Below, piece by piece: positions 25,764 through 35,270 of a DNA stretch of 64,000 nt. The stretch's first letter is position 1, and the number at the start of each line of letters is the position of its first letter. The notes beneath the pieces are model-generated. The model made no database searches, was not told where the DNA came from, and saw nothing but the letters and a program-made list of their open reading frames with translations. The position numbers and the translations under genes were made by a program. Location: positions 434,001 to 498,000 of the forward strand of contig NZ_JBAKBF010000001.1 of NCBI RefSeq assembly GCF_036881715.1. The letters run 5' to 3'. Origin of the DNA: Pannonibacter anstelovis. Lineage in GTDB: Bacteria; Pseudomonadota; Alphaproteobacteria; Rhizobiales; Stappiaceae.

Positions 25764-26330
25764 TCAAGGCCGCATCAGCACGGATTTTGACGGATAGTCC
25801 GAGGCCCAGGTGGACGGAAGCGGGGCAACGAAGACGTTCTCCGTGCAGGTGCGGGTGATCTTCCACACCCCGTCTGGCTCCTTGCGGAAGGTGTTGTTGA
25901 GGCGCGAGGAGCGCAGGAGCGCCTTGCCGTCGGAAAACAGCCACGGCTGCATATGCACCCACTGCCCGTCTGCCGTTGTCCCGCCCTCATGCACATGGAT
26001 CTGCTCGGAGGTGAGATAGTGGCAGTTCAGGATCAGGGCCGGATCGGTCTTGCCGCCCCAGAAGCCCTCGAAATGCTTGCGGATGGCCGCCGCCCCCACA
26101 GCACGGCCGAACTGGTTGTCGTAATATTCGCCGACGCCTTCCCACACCGCATCTTCCGTGTAGAGCGCCATGATCAGGTCGATGCGCTCTGCGTCACTTG
26201 TCACGCCGAACTCCGGCATGGGTGTGTCGCACAGGAACATGTAACGGGCCTGAAGGCGCCGGATATCGGCTTCCGCTTCCAGCACCTCGATCCGCCGCAC
26301 CAGTGCGTCCAGCCTTGTGGTCTCAGTCAT
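25764..26330 (-). CDS. iacI: SnoaL/NTF2-like protein IacI
   Basis: A 188-residue protein with the SnoaL-like NTF2 fold: an N-terminal helix (TRLDALVRRIEVLEAEADIRRLQARYMFLCD), EDAVWEGVGEY, and the final sheet (GVWKITRTCTENVFVAPLP). IacI of the indole-3-acetate gene sets is a small protein of this kind, and its early role in ring oxidation is only partly understood. Here it is divergent from iacH and convergent with the hydroxyquinol gene. ATG 26330 begins the conserved region; the frame upstream to 26435 is not credible. Confidence 0.8.
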   Translation of the reverse strand: MTETTRLDALVRRIEVLEAEADIRRLQARYMFLCDTPMPEFGVTSDAERIDLIMALYTEDAVWEGVGEYYDNQFGRAVGAAAIRKHFEGFWGGKTDPALILNCHYLTSEQIHVHEGGTTADGQWVHMQPWLFSDGKALLRSSRLNNTFRKEPDGVWKITRTCTENVFVAPLPSTWASDYPSKSVLMRP

Positions 26331-26436
26331 GACTTCCCCTCTTTTCGTTGCAGATGAACAGGCATGAGCCGTCAGATGAACCGGCACACGCCTGCGCCCT
26401 GGCGCAAGGCTTGCGCCGTCGGCTCTCAGGGTCAAG

Positions 26437-26450
26437 CGGTAATATTCACG
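26437..26450. promoter_or_regulatory. Degenerate third copy of the LysR-type operator
   Basis: CGGTA-ATAT-TCACG keeps the left half-site and spacing but only part of the right half (5 of 8 positions of TACCGTAT including the three downstream). It lies about 107 bases upstream of the iacI start. Support is weak. Confidence 0.35.
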
Positions 26451-26790
26451 TAATGTGGCGAAAAAGATGAGTTTCCAATACAGGATTACTCACCGCCGTG
26501 TGCAAAACACCTTCAAAACCAAGAACCCTTGCAAAGGCCGCAAGGGCAAGCGGTGCAGCAGACATCAGCTGCGCAAAACAGACTTTCAGAATACGCAACA
26601 ATTCACGTGATTTTACATGTTACGCTTCGGCTGTCTGTATTTCGTTGAAATTGCGCCGAGTGTTCATTCCGCGCCTGAAGGGAACGGCACAGCCGATAGG
26701 GCTGGCGCCGCATTTCTCGTTTATCTCATTGATTTCAAATAATTTTTTTGATCTTCATCAACGATTTTACGTTGACGGCTTTCCGATTTG

Positions 26791-26807
26791 CGGTAATTTT
26801 ACCGTAT
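26791..26807. promoter_or_regulatory. Candidate LysR operator, copy 2, in front of iacH
   Basis: CGGTA (26791-26795), four bases, TACCGTAT (26800-26807). Arm sequence and 4-base spacing equal copy 1. It lies 38 bases before the iacH ATG, where a regulator could act on the iacH-G promoter. Confidence 0.65.
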
Positions 26808-26845
26808 CCAGAGGGAACGGAGCCGCAAGCGCTCCGCATAGAAAA

Positions 26846-28009
<1,164 letters not shown>

Positions 28010-28011
28010 CC

Positions 28012-29151
28012 ATGGATGCCCTTTCCCAGTCCCCTGCGGACGTGACACTCGAAAGCCTGAAGGCGGAAATCCGGTCCCGCAGGCATGAATTTCACCAGCT
28101 GCGCCATATCCCGATCGACATCGTGCGCCAGTTTCAGGCCATCGGCATCTACCGGGCCTTCGTGCCGGAGCGCTTTGGCGGCGACGCCCTGTCTCCGGCA
28201 GCCTTCTGCCGGCTGATCGAGGAAATCGCCAGCGCCGATGCCTCGGCCGGCTGGGTCGCCAGCTTCGGCGTCTCCGCCACCTATCTGGCGGCCCTGCCAA
28301 AGGAAACCTATGCCTCCATCTACAGCAAGGACCCCAACACGGTCTTTGCAGGCGGCTTGTTCCCGCCCCAACTTGCCAAGCGTGTACCCGGCGGGCTGGA
28401 AGTCACCGGCCGCTGGCCCTGGGGCTCCGGCGTCATGGGCGCCTCTCTGGTCGGTGCCGGCATCAAGATCGAGGGCGAGGACAGCCCGCTGCCCCGCACC
28501 GCTGTCATGCCCCGTCATGCCGTTACAGTGGACGAGACCTGGGACACGGTCGGCCTGCGTGCCACCGGCAGCCACGACATCGTCGCAAACAAGGTCGTGG
28601 TGCCGGAAGAATGGACCTTCATCCGGGGTGGCAAGCCGGAAATGGATGACCCGATCTTCCACTATCCGGCGATGGCGCTCGCAGCACAGGTGCTGGCCGT
28701 CGTCGCCCTTGGCACCGCACGTGCGGCTCTCGACTGGCTGAGTGAGGACGCCACCAAGCGCGCCTCCATCACCGGCGCTCCGAGCCCTGCGGCACGCGGC
28801 TATATCCAGACCGGCTTTGCCCGTGCGGAAGGCCTTCTGTCCGGCGCGAGGGCCGGCTTCTACGATGCCATCGAGGAAGGCTGGCAGCAGATGCTCGAGA
28901 AGGGCGGGGTTGACCGCGCCACGCACATCCGTCTGCGCCACGCCGCCTCCAAGGCCGCTGAAGACGGTGCGGAAGCCGCCCGCCTTGCCTTCGTCATGGG
29001 CGGCTCCGACGCGATGATGAGCGGCCATCCCCTTGGCCGCTGCATGATCGATGCGGCCTGCGTTGCCCAGCACGCCTTCATCGGCGCAGGCAGCTGGCAG
29101 GCAGCGGGCGCTGCCCTGCTCGGCCAGCCCGTGCCCCCCGGATATCCGTGA
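28012..29151 (+). CDS. iacA: Acyl-CoA-dehydrogenase-like flavin monooxygenase IacA
   Basis: A 379-residue protein of the acyl-CoA dehydrogenase fold, type-2 (C-terminal HpaH/NcnH-like) group, which are two-component flavin monooxygenases rather than dehydrogenases. Visible blocks are YRAFVPERFGGDALSP, EIASADASAGWVASFGVSATY, GLEVTGRWPWGSG, TVGLRATGSHDIV, and RCMIDAACVAQHAF at the end. IacA carries out the first oxidation of the indole ring of indole-3-acetate, with reduced flavin from IacG. ATG 28012 has GGAGG 7 bases upstream; ATG 28006 overlaps the iacH stop (ATGA) but is too close to that site. Confidence 0.87.
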   Translation: MDALSQSPADVTLESLKAEIRSRRHEFHQLRHIPIDIVRQFQAIGIYRAFVPERFGGDALSPAAFCRLIEEIASADASAGWVASFGVSATYLAALPKETYASIYSKDPNTVFAGGLFPPQLAKRVPGGLEVTGRWPWGSGVMGASLVGAGIKIEGEDSPLPRTAVMPRHAVTVDETWDTVGLRATGSHDIVANKVVVPEEWTFIRGGKPEMDDPIFHYPAMALAAQVLAVVALGTARAALDWLSEDATKRASITGAPSPAARGYIQTGFARAEGLLSGARAGFYDAIEEGWQQMLEKGGVDRATHIRLRHAASKAAEDGAEAARLAFVMGGSDAMMSGHPLGRCMIDAACVAQHAFIGAGSWQAAGAALLGQPVPPGYP

Positions 29152-29187
29152 GACATTCACTCTCATTTCCACTGAAAGGATAAATAA

Positions 29188-29553
29188 ATGGCTGAAGCCA
29201 AACAAATCCGCACCCTGCTCTGCATCGCCGTGCACCAGAACTTCTTCGATCTGCCCTTCGACAAGATCGGCAGCGTCTGGACGGGCTTTGCCACGTTCAT
29301 GTCGAGCGTTGCCAAGATGGAAGGCGTGACCGTGCTGGGCACCATCGATGACGACGAGACCATGGTCGGCACCTCGCCCACGGGCTTCCCGTGGACCTGC
29401 TACATGCTCTGCGACTTCCCCGACAGGGATGCCGTGGTCGCGGCCTGCAACCTGTTCCGGACCATTCAGGTCGGCGACGAGAACCACCGCCTGTGGCGCT
29501 ACATGCGCATCGAGGCGCGCATGGGCCGTGCGCTGCAGATCCCGGATCTGTGA
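29188..29553 (+). CDS. iacB: Conserved small protein IacB of the indole-acetate cluster
   Basis: A 121-residue cytoplasmic protein without signal peptide or membrane segment. Its pattern (an N-terminal strand with AVHQNFF, a central GVTVLGTIDDDETMVG, FPWTCYMLCDFPD, and a C-terminal RLWRYMRIEARMGRALQI) is like the proteins annotated IacB, which have no assigned activity. A ferredoxin-like or Dabb-like alpha/beta fold seems possible from the strand-helix rhythm. It sits between iacA and iacC, the usual place. GAAAGGA precedes the ATG. Confidence 0.8.
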   Translation: MAEAKQIRTLLCIAVHQNFFDLPFDKIGSVWTGFATFMSSVAKMEGVTVLGTIDDDETMVGTSPTGFPWTCYMLCDFPDRDAVVAACNLFRTIQVGDENHRLWRYMRIEARMGRALQIPDL

Positions 29554-29600
29554 GACGCCGACAACAGGGTCAAAGCAACAAACCAGAGGAAAGAGCTCAG

Positions 29601-30863
29601 ATGACGATCGCCGCAACAAAACTGCAACCTGGTGAGCTGGTCGAATTCGACCGGGTCAAGACGCCGATGTACGAAGACGAGGCACTTTTCGAGGAAGAGC
29701 TGGAGCGCATCTTCGGCCGCACCTGGGTGTGGGTCGCCCACACCTCCGAAATCCCGGACAAGGGCTCCTTCGTCCGCTCCTGGGTTGGCCGCCAGCCGGT
29801 CATCGTGGTGCGGGACCGCAAGAACGAGATCCACGTGATGGTCAACCGCTGCCGCCACCGGGCCGCAACGGTGTGCGAGGTGAAGAAGGGCAAGACATCC
29901 TCATTCCAGTGCCCCTATCACGGCTGGGGCTACGGCCTCGACGGCTCCCTGCGCGGGTTGCCCTATCCGGAGCAGTATGGCGAGGACTTCGACAAGGAAG
30001 CTCACGGCCTGAAGAAGCTGCGGGTGGAAAGCTATCAGGGCATGATCTTCGCCACTTTCAACGAGGAGATCGAGCCGCTGGAAAGCTTCCTTGCCGGTGC
30101 GAAGAAGTGGATCGACCTGTTCATGAAGCAGGGCGGCGGCTTCCCCATCAAGGTGCTGGGCGAACATCAGTTCACCTTCCCGGGCAACTGGAAGATCCAG
30201 CTGGAGAACACCACAGACGCCTACCACTTCCCCGTGGTGCACAAGTCCTTCCTGCAGTCGCTGGACAAGGAGGCGGAAGCCACCTTCACCTTCCTTGAGG
30301 GCGAAGGCTTCGTCGAAGACCTTGGCAACGGCCATTCGGTGATGGTGATGATGCCCGAGCTCGTCGATCTCGACGACAACCTCGACGCCGCCATTCCGCA
30401 GCGCTTTGAAGCGCTGGCGCAGGAACTGCGGGATGAAGGCTATCCGGAAGATCAGGTGCGCAAGATCGTGCGTGCGGTGGGCGGGGCAGGCTTCAACCTG
30501 AACCTCTTCCCGAATGTCTCCTTCTCCCTGTCCTTCTTCCGCGTGCTGCGCCCGATCAACGTGCGCGAGACCGGCATCCGCCACATCGCGCTCGGCATGG
30601 ATGGTGGCCCGGTGGCGGCCAACCGCATGCGCCTGCGCCTGCACGAGCATTTCCAGGGCCCGCTCGGCTTCGGCTCGCCCGATGATGCGGAAGTTTGGGA
30701 ACGCGTCCAGCGCGGCACGCTGGGCGGTGAGGATCTGCCGATCCTCGTCAATCGCGGCCTTGTTGACGAAGTGCCCGGCGAGCACGGCCCGCGCGGCCAC
30801 GTGAGCGCGGAAACCGGCATGCGCGCCGCCTACAAAATGTGGAAGAGGATGATGGACCAATGA
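29601..30863 (+). CDS. iacC: Rieske ring-hydroxylating oxygenase alpha subunit IacC
   Basis: A 420-residue catalytic subunit of a Rieske non-heme iron oxygenase. The Rieske cluster ligands are Cys84 and His86 (NRCRHRA) and Cys104 and His107 (CPYHGWGYGLDG). The mononuclear iron is bound by His209 and His214, with Asp206 as the bridging residue (NTTDAYHFPVVHKSF). It works with IacD and the reductase IacF to dihydroxylate or open the oxidised indole-acetate intermediate. The stop overlaps the iacD start (ATGA). AGAGGAAAGAG lies before the ATG at 29601, and the frame upstream is a shadow of iacB. Confidence 0.92.
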   Translation: MTIAATKLQPGELVEFDRVKTPMYEDEALFEEELERIFGRTWVWVAHTSEIPDKGSFVRSWVGRQPVIVVRDRKNEIHVMVNRCRHRAATVCEVKKGKTSSFQCPYHGWGYGLDGSLRGLPYPEQYGEDFDKEAHGLKKLRVESYQGMIFATFNEEIEPLESFLAGAKKWIDLFMKQGGGFPIKVLGEHQFTFPGNWKIQLENTTDAYHFPVVHKSFLQSLDKEAEATFTFLEGEGFVEDLGNGHSVMVMMPELVDLDDNLDAAIPQRFEALAQELRDEGYPEDQVRKIVRAVGGAGFNLNLFPNVSFSLSFFRVLRPINVRETGIRHIALGMDGGPVAANRMRLRLHEHFQGPLGFGSPDDAEVWERVQRGTLGGEDLPILVNRGLVDEVPGEHGPRGHVSAETGMRAAYKMWKRMMDQ

Positions 30864-31354
30864 ACTCGATGAGCACCATCACATCCGCAGTGACCCTGCA
30901 GGAAATCGCCGAATTCGTCTGGAACGAGGCCGAGCTGCTGGACCGCAAGGACTATGACGCCTGGCTCGCCCTGTGGGCTGGCGAAGGCCATTACATCATG
31001 CCGATCAATCCGGATGGCAATTACGAGGACGAGCTGAACCTGTGCTACGACGACGCCAAGATGCGCAAGATGCGGATCGAGCGTTTTCAGGCCGGTTTCT
31101 CCATCTCGTCCGCGCCCCCGGCCCAGACCATCCGCACCGTCTCGCGCTTCGTCATCGAGGCACAGGACGGGGAGACGGTGACGCTGCGCTGCGCCCAGCA
31201 CCTGATCGAGGACAAGTTCGGCCGCCAGCGTATCTTTGGCGCGAACCTGCGCTATGTGCTGCTGCGAACGGATAACGGCTTGCGCATCCGTGACAAGGTG
31301 GCAACGCTGCTCAACTCTGACGGGGAGCTGACTGCGCTCAGCTATCTGTTCTGA
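30860..31354 (+). CDS. iacD: Ring-hydroxylating oxygenase beta subunit IacD
   Basis: A 164-residue protein of the NTF2-like ring-hydroxylating beta subunit family (EIAEFVWNEAELLDRKDYDAWLALWAG, then the RTVSRFVIEAQDG strand pair and NLRYVLLRTDNGLRIRDKVATLL). It has a structural role in the alpha3-beta3 oxygenase. It overlaps iacC by 4 bases and iacE by one base (TGATG), so all are coupled. ATG 30860 begins MNSMST. Confidence 0.9.
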   Translation: MNSMSTITSAVTLQEIAEFVWNEAELLDRKDYDAWLALWAGEGHYIMPINPDGNYEDELNLCYDDAKMRKMRIERFQAGFSISSAPPAQTIRTVSRFVIEAQDGETVTLRCAQHLIEDKFGRQRIFGANLRYVLLRTDNGLRIRDKVATLLNSDGELTALSYLF

Positions 31355-32115
31355 TGGCAGCGCCGCTCCCTGAAAAGATCCAGACAGCCGTTGTGACGGG
31401 CGGGGCCACCGGTTTCGGTGCCCTGGCCGTCCGGGCCCTGCACAAGGCCGGTTTCCGCGTCGTCATCACCGACGTGGACCCCGGCCCTGCCGAGGCACTG
31501 GCGCAGGAGCTTGACCTTGCCGGAGAGACGGCTGTCATCGGCACGCTGGACGTGACGAAGCCGGATGACTTCCAGACCATCCTCGACCGCAGCGTCGAGC
31601 GCTGGGGCTCGGTCGAGGTGCTGGTCAACAACGCCGCCCGCACCGCCGTCCAGCCCGTGCTGGAGATCGATCCGGCCGACTTCAATGCCATCATGGCGGT
31701 GAATGCAGGCGGCACCTTCACCGGCTGCCAGATCTTCGGCCGCCATTTCCGCGACCGCGGCTATGGCCGGATCATCAACATGGCCTCGCTCGCAGGCCAG
31801 AACGGCGGCACGGCCACCGGCGCGCATTATGCTGCCTCCAAGGGCGCGATCCTGACGCTGACGAAGATCTTCGCCCGTGATCTCGCCCCCTTCGGCGTCA
31901 CCTGCAACGCCATCGCCCCCGGTCCCATGGACACGCCGATGGTGCGCTCGGTCATCACGCCGGAAAAGATGGCCGGTGCGCTGGCCAATATCCCGGTGGG
32001 GAAACTGGGGGACCCGGAGTTCGTGGCCGGGCTGGTCGCCCTCCTGGCCGGCCCAGAGGCAGCATTCGTCACCGGCGCCTGCTGGGACGTCAACGGCGGG
32101 ATCTACATGCGATGA
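31354..32115 (+). CDS. iacE: Short-chain dehydrogenase IacE
   Basis: A 253-residue classical SDR with TGGATGFG near residue 12, NNAA near residue 91, the catalytic YAASKGAIL near residue 158, and the GACWDVNGG C-terminus typical of ketoacyl-reductase-like members. In iac pathways this dehydrogenase oxidises a hydroxylated intermediate and is reported to be dispensable in some conditions. The one-base overlap with iacD and 4-base overlap with iacF put it inside the operon. The Asp after beta strand 2 (ITDVDPG) suggests NAD as cofactor. Confidence 0.87.
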   Translation: MAAPLPEKIQTAVVTGGATGFGALAVRALHKAGFRVVITDVDPGPAEALAQELDLAGETAVIGTLDVTKPDDFQTILDRSVERWGSVEVLVNNAARTAVQPVLEIDPADFNAIMAVNAGGTFTGCQIFGRHFRDRGYGRIINMASLAGQNGGTATGAHYAASKGAILTLTKIFARDLAPFGVTCNAIAPGPMDTPMVRSVITPEKMAGALANIPVGKLGDPEFVAGLVALLAGPEAAFVTGACWDVNGGIYMR

Positions 32116-33092
32116 ATGCGATCAGTCCGAAACAGACGCTTGAGCTGACCGTCACCGAGCGGATCGAGGAACCGGGCAACATCATCCGCCTGCGGCTGGC
32201 AAGCCCCGGCGGGGAGCCCCTGCCCCCTTTCACCGCCGGTGCCCATCTCGACATCCACCTTCAGGACGGCGGCCTCGACCTGTGGCGGCAGTACTCGCTC
32301 TGCTCGGACCCTGCCACGAATACGGCTTACGAAATCGGCGTGCTGAAGGACCCGAAAAGCCGTGGCGGCTCGGAAGCTGTGCACCGGCTGGCAACGCCCG
32401 GCGCGCGCTTCCGGATCGAGGGCCCGCGCAATCATTTTCCGCTGGAGGAAAGCGCCACCCGTACGGTTCTTTTCGGCGGCGGCATCGGCATCACGCCGAT
32501 GCTGGCCATGGCCCAGCGCCTCCATGCCCTCGGCCGCGACTTCACCCTGCATTACTGCACCCGTTCGGCCGGTATCACGGCGTTCCGCAGCATGATTGCA
32601 GCGAGCCCTTGGGCAGACCGGGTGGTCTTCCATCATGACGATGAAGACGAGGCCCAGCGCCTGCAGCTGCCGCGTGACCTGCCGCAGCCGGATGCAGGCA
32701 CGCACCTTTATGTCTGCGGACCGCAGGGCTTCATGGACTGGGTGATCTCCAGTGCCGAAGCGATGGGACATGCCGCGTCGCATGTGCACCGTGAGTATTT
32801 CTCCGCCGATGTGGACACCACGGGCGAGAGTTTCGAGGTGGAAGCGCGCCTGTCCGGCATCACCGTGACGGTTGGCCCCGAAGACACGATTGCCAAGGCT
32901 CTCGCCCGCGCGGGCGTGAAGATCGAGGTGAAGTGCGAGGAAGGCGTCTGCGGCACCTGCGTGACGGATGTGCTGGAGGGCACGCCCGATCACCGCGACC
33001 AGTTCCTGACGGACAGCGAAAAGGAAGAAGGCTCGATGATCTGCGCCTGCTGTTCACGCGCCTGCACGTCCCGCCTCGTGCTGGACATCTGA
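32112..33092 (+). CDS. iacF: Ferredoxin-NAD(P) reductase of the oxygenase, IacF
   Basis: A 326-residue electron-transfer protein of the phthalate-dioxygenase-reductase type: an N-terminal flavin domain (LWRQYSLCSDP), a nucleotide domain (LFGGGIGITPMLAMA and LYVCGPQGFMDW), and a C-terminal plant-type [2Fe-2S] domain. The cluster cysteines are Cys275, Cys280, Cys283 and one of the cysteines at 311-314. It passes electrons from NAD(P)H to the IacC Rieske center. The RxYS flavin motif points to FMN. It overlaps iacE by 4 bases; iacG follows after 11 bases. Confidence 0.91.
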   Translation: MNAISPKQTLELTVTERIEEPGNIIRLRLASPGGEPLPPFTAGAHLDIHLQDGGLDLWRQYSLCSDPATNTAYEIGVLKDPKSRGGSEAVHRLATPGARFRIEGPRNHFPLEESATRTVLFGGGIGITPMLAMAQRLHALGRDFTLHYCTRSAGITAFRSMIAASPWADRVVFHHDDEDEAQRLQLPRDLPQPDAGTHLYVCGPQGFMDWVISSAEAMGHAASHVHREYFSADVDTTGESFEVEARLSGITVTVGPEDTIAKALARAGVKIEVKCEEGVCGTCVTDVLEGTPDHRDQFLTDSEKEEGSMICACCSRACTSRLVLDI

Positions 33093-33103
33093 GGAGGAGA
33101 GCC

Positions 33104-33610
33104 ATGACCCAGACCCCAATCCCCCCGGAGATCACAGCCTTCCGTGAAGGCATGAGCCGTCTGGGAGCCGCCGTCAATCTGGTGACGACCGATGGCCCTG
33201 CCGGACGCCATGGCATGATCGTCTCGGCTGTCTGTTCGGTGACCGACAGCCCGCCGATGCTGCTGGCCTGCATCAACCAGAACGCCTATGCCCATGACGC
33301 CTTTCTGGCCAATGGCACGCTCTGCGTGAATGTGCTGCGCCCCGGGCACCGGGATCTGTCACGTGCCTTTACCAAATGGACGGGCGAAGACCGCTTCTCG
33401 CAGGCCGGATGGGACACGCTGGAGACAGGCGCACCCGTTCTTCAGGGTGCAGCGGCCGCCTTCGACTGCCGGATCATCGACCGTCAGCAGAAGGGCACCC
33501 ATTCCGTGCTCTTCTGTGAGGTGGCCGCAACCCGGCTGTGGTCCGGTACACCGGAAGGGCTGATCTGGTTCAGCCGTGCCTTCCATCAGCTTGAAGCTGC
33601 GGCGGGGTGA
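33104..33610 (+). CDS. iacG: Flavin reductase IacG
   Basis: A 168-residue flavin reductase of the HpaC/DIM6 type: GAAVNLVTTDGPAGRHGMIVSAVCSVTDSPPMLLACIN and the C-terminal LIWFSRAFHQL. It supplies reduced flavin to the monooxygenase IacA, the usual pairing for two-component enzymes. GAGGAGGAG lies 5 to 8 bases before ATG 33104. The open frame back to 32933 lies inside iacF. It is the last gene of the run and converges on iacR with 24 bases between the stops. Confidence 0.9.
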   Translation: MTQTPIPPEITAFREGMSRLGAAVNLVTTDGPAGRHGMIVSAVCSVTDSPPMLLACINQNAYAHDAFLANGTLCVNVLRPGHRDLSRAFTKWTGEDRFSQAGWDTLETGAPVLQGAAAAFDCRIIDRQQKGTHSVLFCEVAATRLWSGTPEGLIWFSRAFHQLEAAAG

Positions 33611-33634
33611 GCGATGGCAGAACCGGCAGCGCGC

Positions 33635-34135
33635 TCAGATCTCTCCCAGACGGTCGAAGACCTTCTCCAGAAGGCCATTGAGCGCGGCCAGCTCCTCGCC
33701 CGAGATATTGATGAAGGAAGCCGCGAGGATCTTGTCTGCTTCCATCAGGGCGCGGCGGCGCATCTCGTCGCCCTTGGGCGTCAGGGTCACTTCGGTGACA
33801 CGGCCATCCGTCGGGCGGACACGGGTTGTGACCAGACCATCGGCCAGCATGCGCTGCACGATCTTCGTGGCGGTGTTGAGCTTGAGCACGCTGTAGTCGG
33901 CGATCTCGGACACACTGAGGTAGCCGTCCTCGTGCAGCGACATCAGCACGCGCCAGCGCGGCATGTCGAGATCGATGGGCTTCAGGCGGCGCTCCAGCAC
34001 CTGAACGTAACGCCCGTTCACCCGGGAAATCCAGTAAAACGGCCAGTTCCGCTTCATCCGCTTCACAGCCTGCTCGCCCTCGTTGAGAGCGGCCTCTGCG
34101 GCCAGAGAGACGTGAGCAGTGTCGGATGCAGTCAT
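33635..34135 (-). CDS. iacR: MarR-family regulator IacR
   Basis: A 166-residue MarR protein with a winged helix (LSVSEIADYSVLKLNTATKIVQRML, and the wing LVTTRVRPTDGRVTEVTLTPKG) and flanking dimerisation helices. MarR proteins named IacR repress indole-acetate genes until the ligand binds. Here the gene lies at the end of the iac run and is divergent from a TRAP transporter, so it may also control uptake. ATG 34135 is chosen because GGAAAG lies about 7 bases upstream. Earlier ATGs to 34222 run into the shared promoter. Confidence 0.86.
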   Translation of the reverse strand: MTASDTAHVSLAAEAALNEGEQAVKRMKRNWPFYWISRVNGRYVQVLERRLKPIDLDMPRWRVLMSLHEDGYLSVSEIADYSVLKLNTATKIVQRMLADGLVTTRVRPTDGRVTEVTLTPKGDEMRRRALMEADKILAASFINISGEELAALNGLLEKVFDRLGEI

Positions 34136-34206
34136 GGCCAGTCTTTCCAAGGTTTCGAGGGGCGCAAAGCCTCCGAACAATGGCGGTCGCAATGAGCCGA
34201 TTGCCG

Positions 34207-34220
34207 GTTGCATGCACAAC
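34207..34220. promoter_or_regulatory. Candidate IacR operator before the TRAP genes
   Basis: GTTGCATGCACAAC contains the perfect palindrome TGCATGCA flanked by GTTG and CAAC. It is 22 bases before the dctP2 ATG and 72 bases from the iacR start. MarR sites are often short palindromes in such divergent gaps; assignment is inference. Confidence 0.45.
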
Positions 34221-34241
34221 AATATACCAGAGGGGAATTAG

Positions 34242-35270
34242 ATGAAAATAAACGTGATCACAAGCTTTGCTCTTGCCGGCGCTACGGCACTCGGCCTGAT
34301 GACGGGCGTGGCCTCTGCCCAGACCGTGCTGACCCTGAACAGCTGGCTGCCGCCCAGTCACCCGCAGGTCACCCAGCTGATGCAGCCGATGGCAGAAGAC
34401 ATCGAGCGCGTCACGGAAGGCCGCGTCAAGGTTCAGATCCTGCCTGCTCCCCTGGCCCCGCCGCCGGCATCCTTCGACCTTGCCAAGAATGGCGTGGCCG
34501 ACATCACCTACAGCGTCAACGGCTACACACCGGGCCGCTTCAAGACCGCCGTTCTGGGCGAGATGCCTTTCCTGGGCGACAGCGCGGAAGCCGTGTCAGT
34601 CGGCTACTGGCGCACCTATGAGAAGATGCTGAAGGACGCCAACGAATACGAGGGCGTCAAAGTTCTTGCTTTGTTCACGCACGGTCCCGGCGCCATCTTC
34701 ATGAAGGGCGGTGAACTCACCACGCCGGAAGCCATTGCAGGCAAGAAGGTGCGCGTCGGCAGCACGCTGGCCCATGACCTTGCCACCGGCCTTGGCGCCG
34801 TGCCCGTGGAAGGCCCCTCCTCCAAGGCTTATGAGCTGCTGTCCCAGGGCATTGCAGACGGTATTCTCTTCCCCTTCGAATCCGTCAGCTTCTTCAACCT
34901 GATCCCGCTGCTGGATCAGGGTCTGGAGTTCCCCGGCGGGCTCTACAACACCACCATGTTCATCGTCATGAACCAGGCGAAGTTCGACAGCCTGGACCCG
35001 AAGGACCGTGAGGCCATCGAAACCGTCATCGGCGAGCCGCTGGTCCGCCGCGCCGGCAAGATGTGGGACACGGTGGACGCAGCCGGCCGCAGTGCCATGG
35101 AAGGCAAGATCACCCTGCACAAGGCAACGGCGGAAGAAGTCGAGGCCCTCAAGGTCAAGTTCCAGCCGGTGATCGAAAAGCGCATCGCGGAAGTCTCCAC
35201 CAGCGGTGTCGATGGTGCTGCTGCCTACGAGATGCTGAAGGCGGAAATCGCCAAGGCCGCCGCTGAATGA
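34242..35270 (+). CDS. TRAP transporter substrate-binding protein (DctP), iac-linked
   Basis: A 342-residue periplasmic binding protein with a Sec signal peptide (cleavage near residue 26, after GVASA). The DctP fold is shown by TLNSWLPPSHPQ, GEMPFLGDSAEA, and the carboxylate-binding region AGKKVRVGS. Next to iacR and the iac genes it may bind indole-3-acetate or a hydroxylated form; this rests on context only. AGAGGGG precedes the ATG. The stop overlaps the start of the small permease by 4 bases. Confidence 0.9.
   Translation: MKINVITSFALAGATALGLMTGVASAQTVLTLNSWLPPSHPQVTQLMQPMAEDIERVTEGRVKVQILPAPLAPPPASFDLAKNGVADITYSVNGYTPGRFKTAVLGEMPFLGDSAEAVSVGYWRTYEKMLKDANEYEGVKVLALFTHGPGAIFMKGGELTTPEAIAGKKVRVGSTLAHDLATGLGAVPVEGPSSKAYELLSQGIADGILFPFESVSFFNLIPLLDQGLEFPGGLYNTTMFIVMNQAKFDSLDPKDREAIETVIGEPLVRRAGKMWDTVDAAGRSAMEGKITLHKATAEEVEALKVKFQPVIEKRIAEVSTSGVDGAAAYEMLKAEIAKAAAE

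Larger units (their letters stand above)
26331..26845. other. Divergent regulatory region iacI / iacH
   Basis: About 515 bases, clearly more AT-rich than the genes around it in its right half. It holds operator copy 2 (26791-26807) and a degenerate copy near 26437-26450. A TCACGTGA palindrome near 26604 is also visible. No gene is supported here; the open frame running into amidase from 26498 has no family similarity before 26846. Confidence 0.6.

Noticed and set aside
26498..26845. N-terminal extension of the amidase IacH
   Set aside because: The extra 116 residues are unlike amidases, lie in AT-rich regulatory DNA and cover the operator; ATG 26846 is more plausible.
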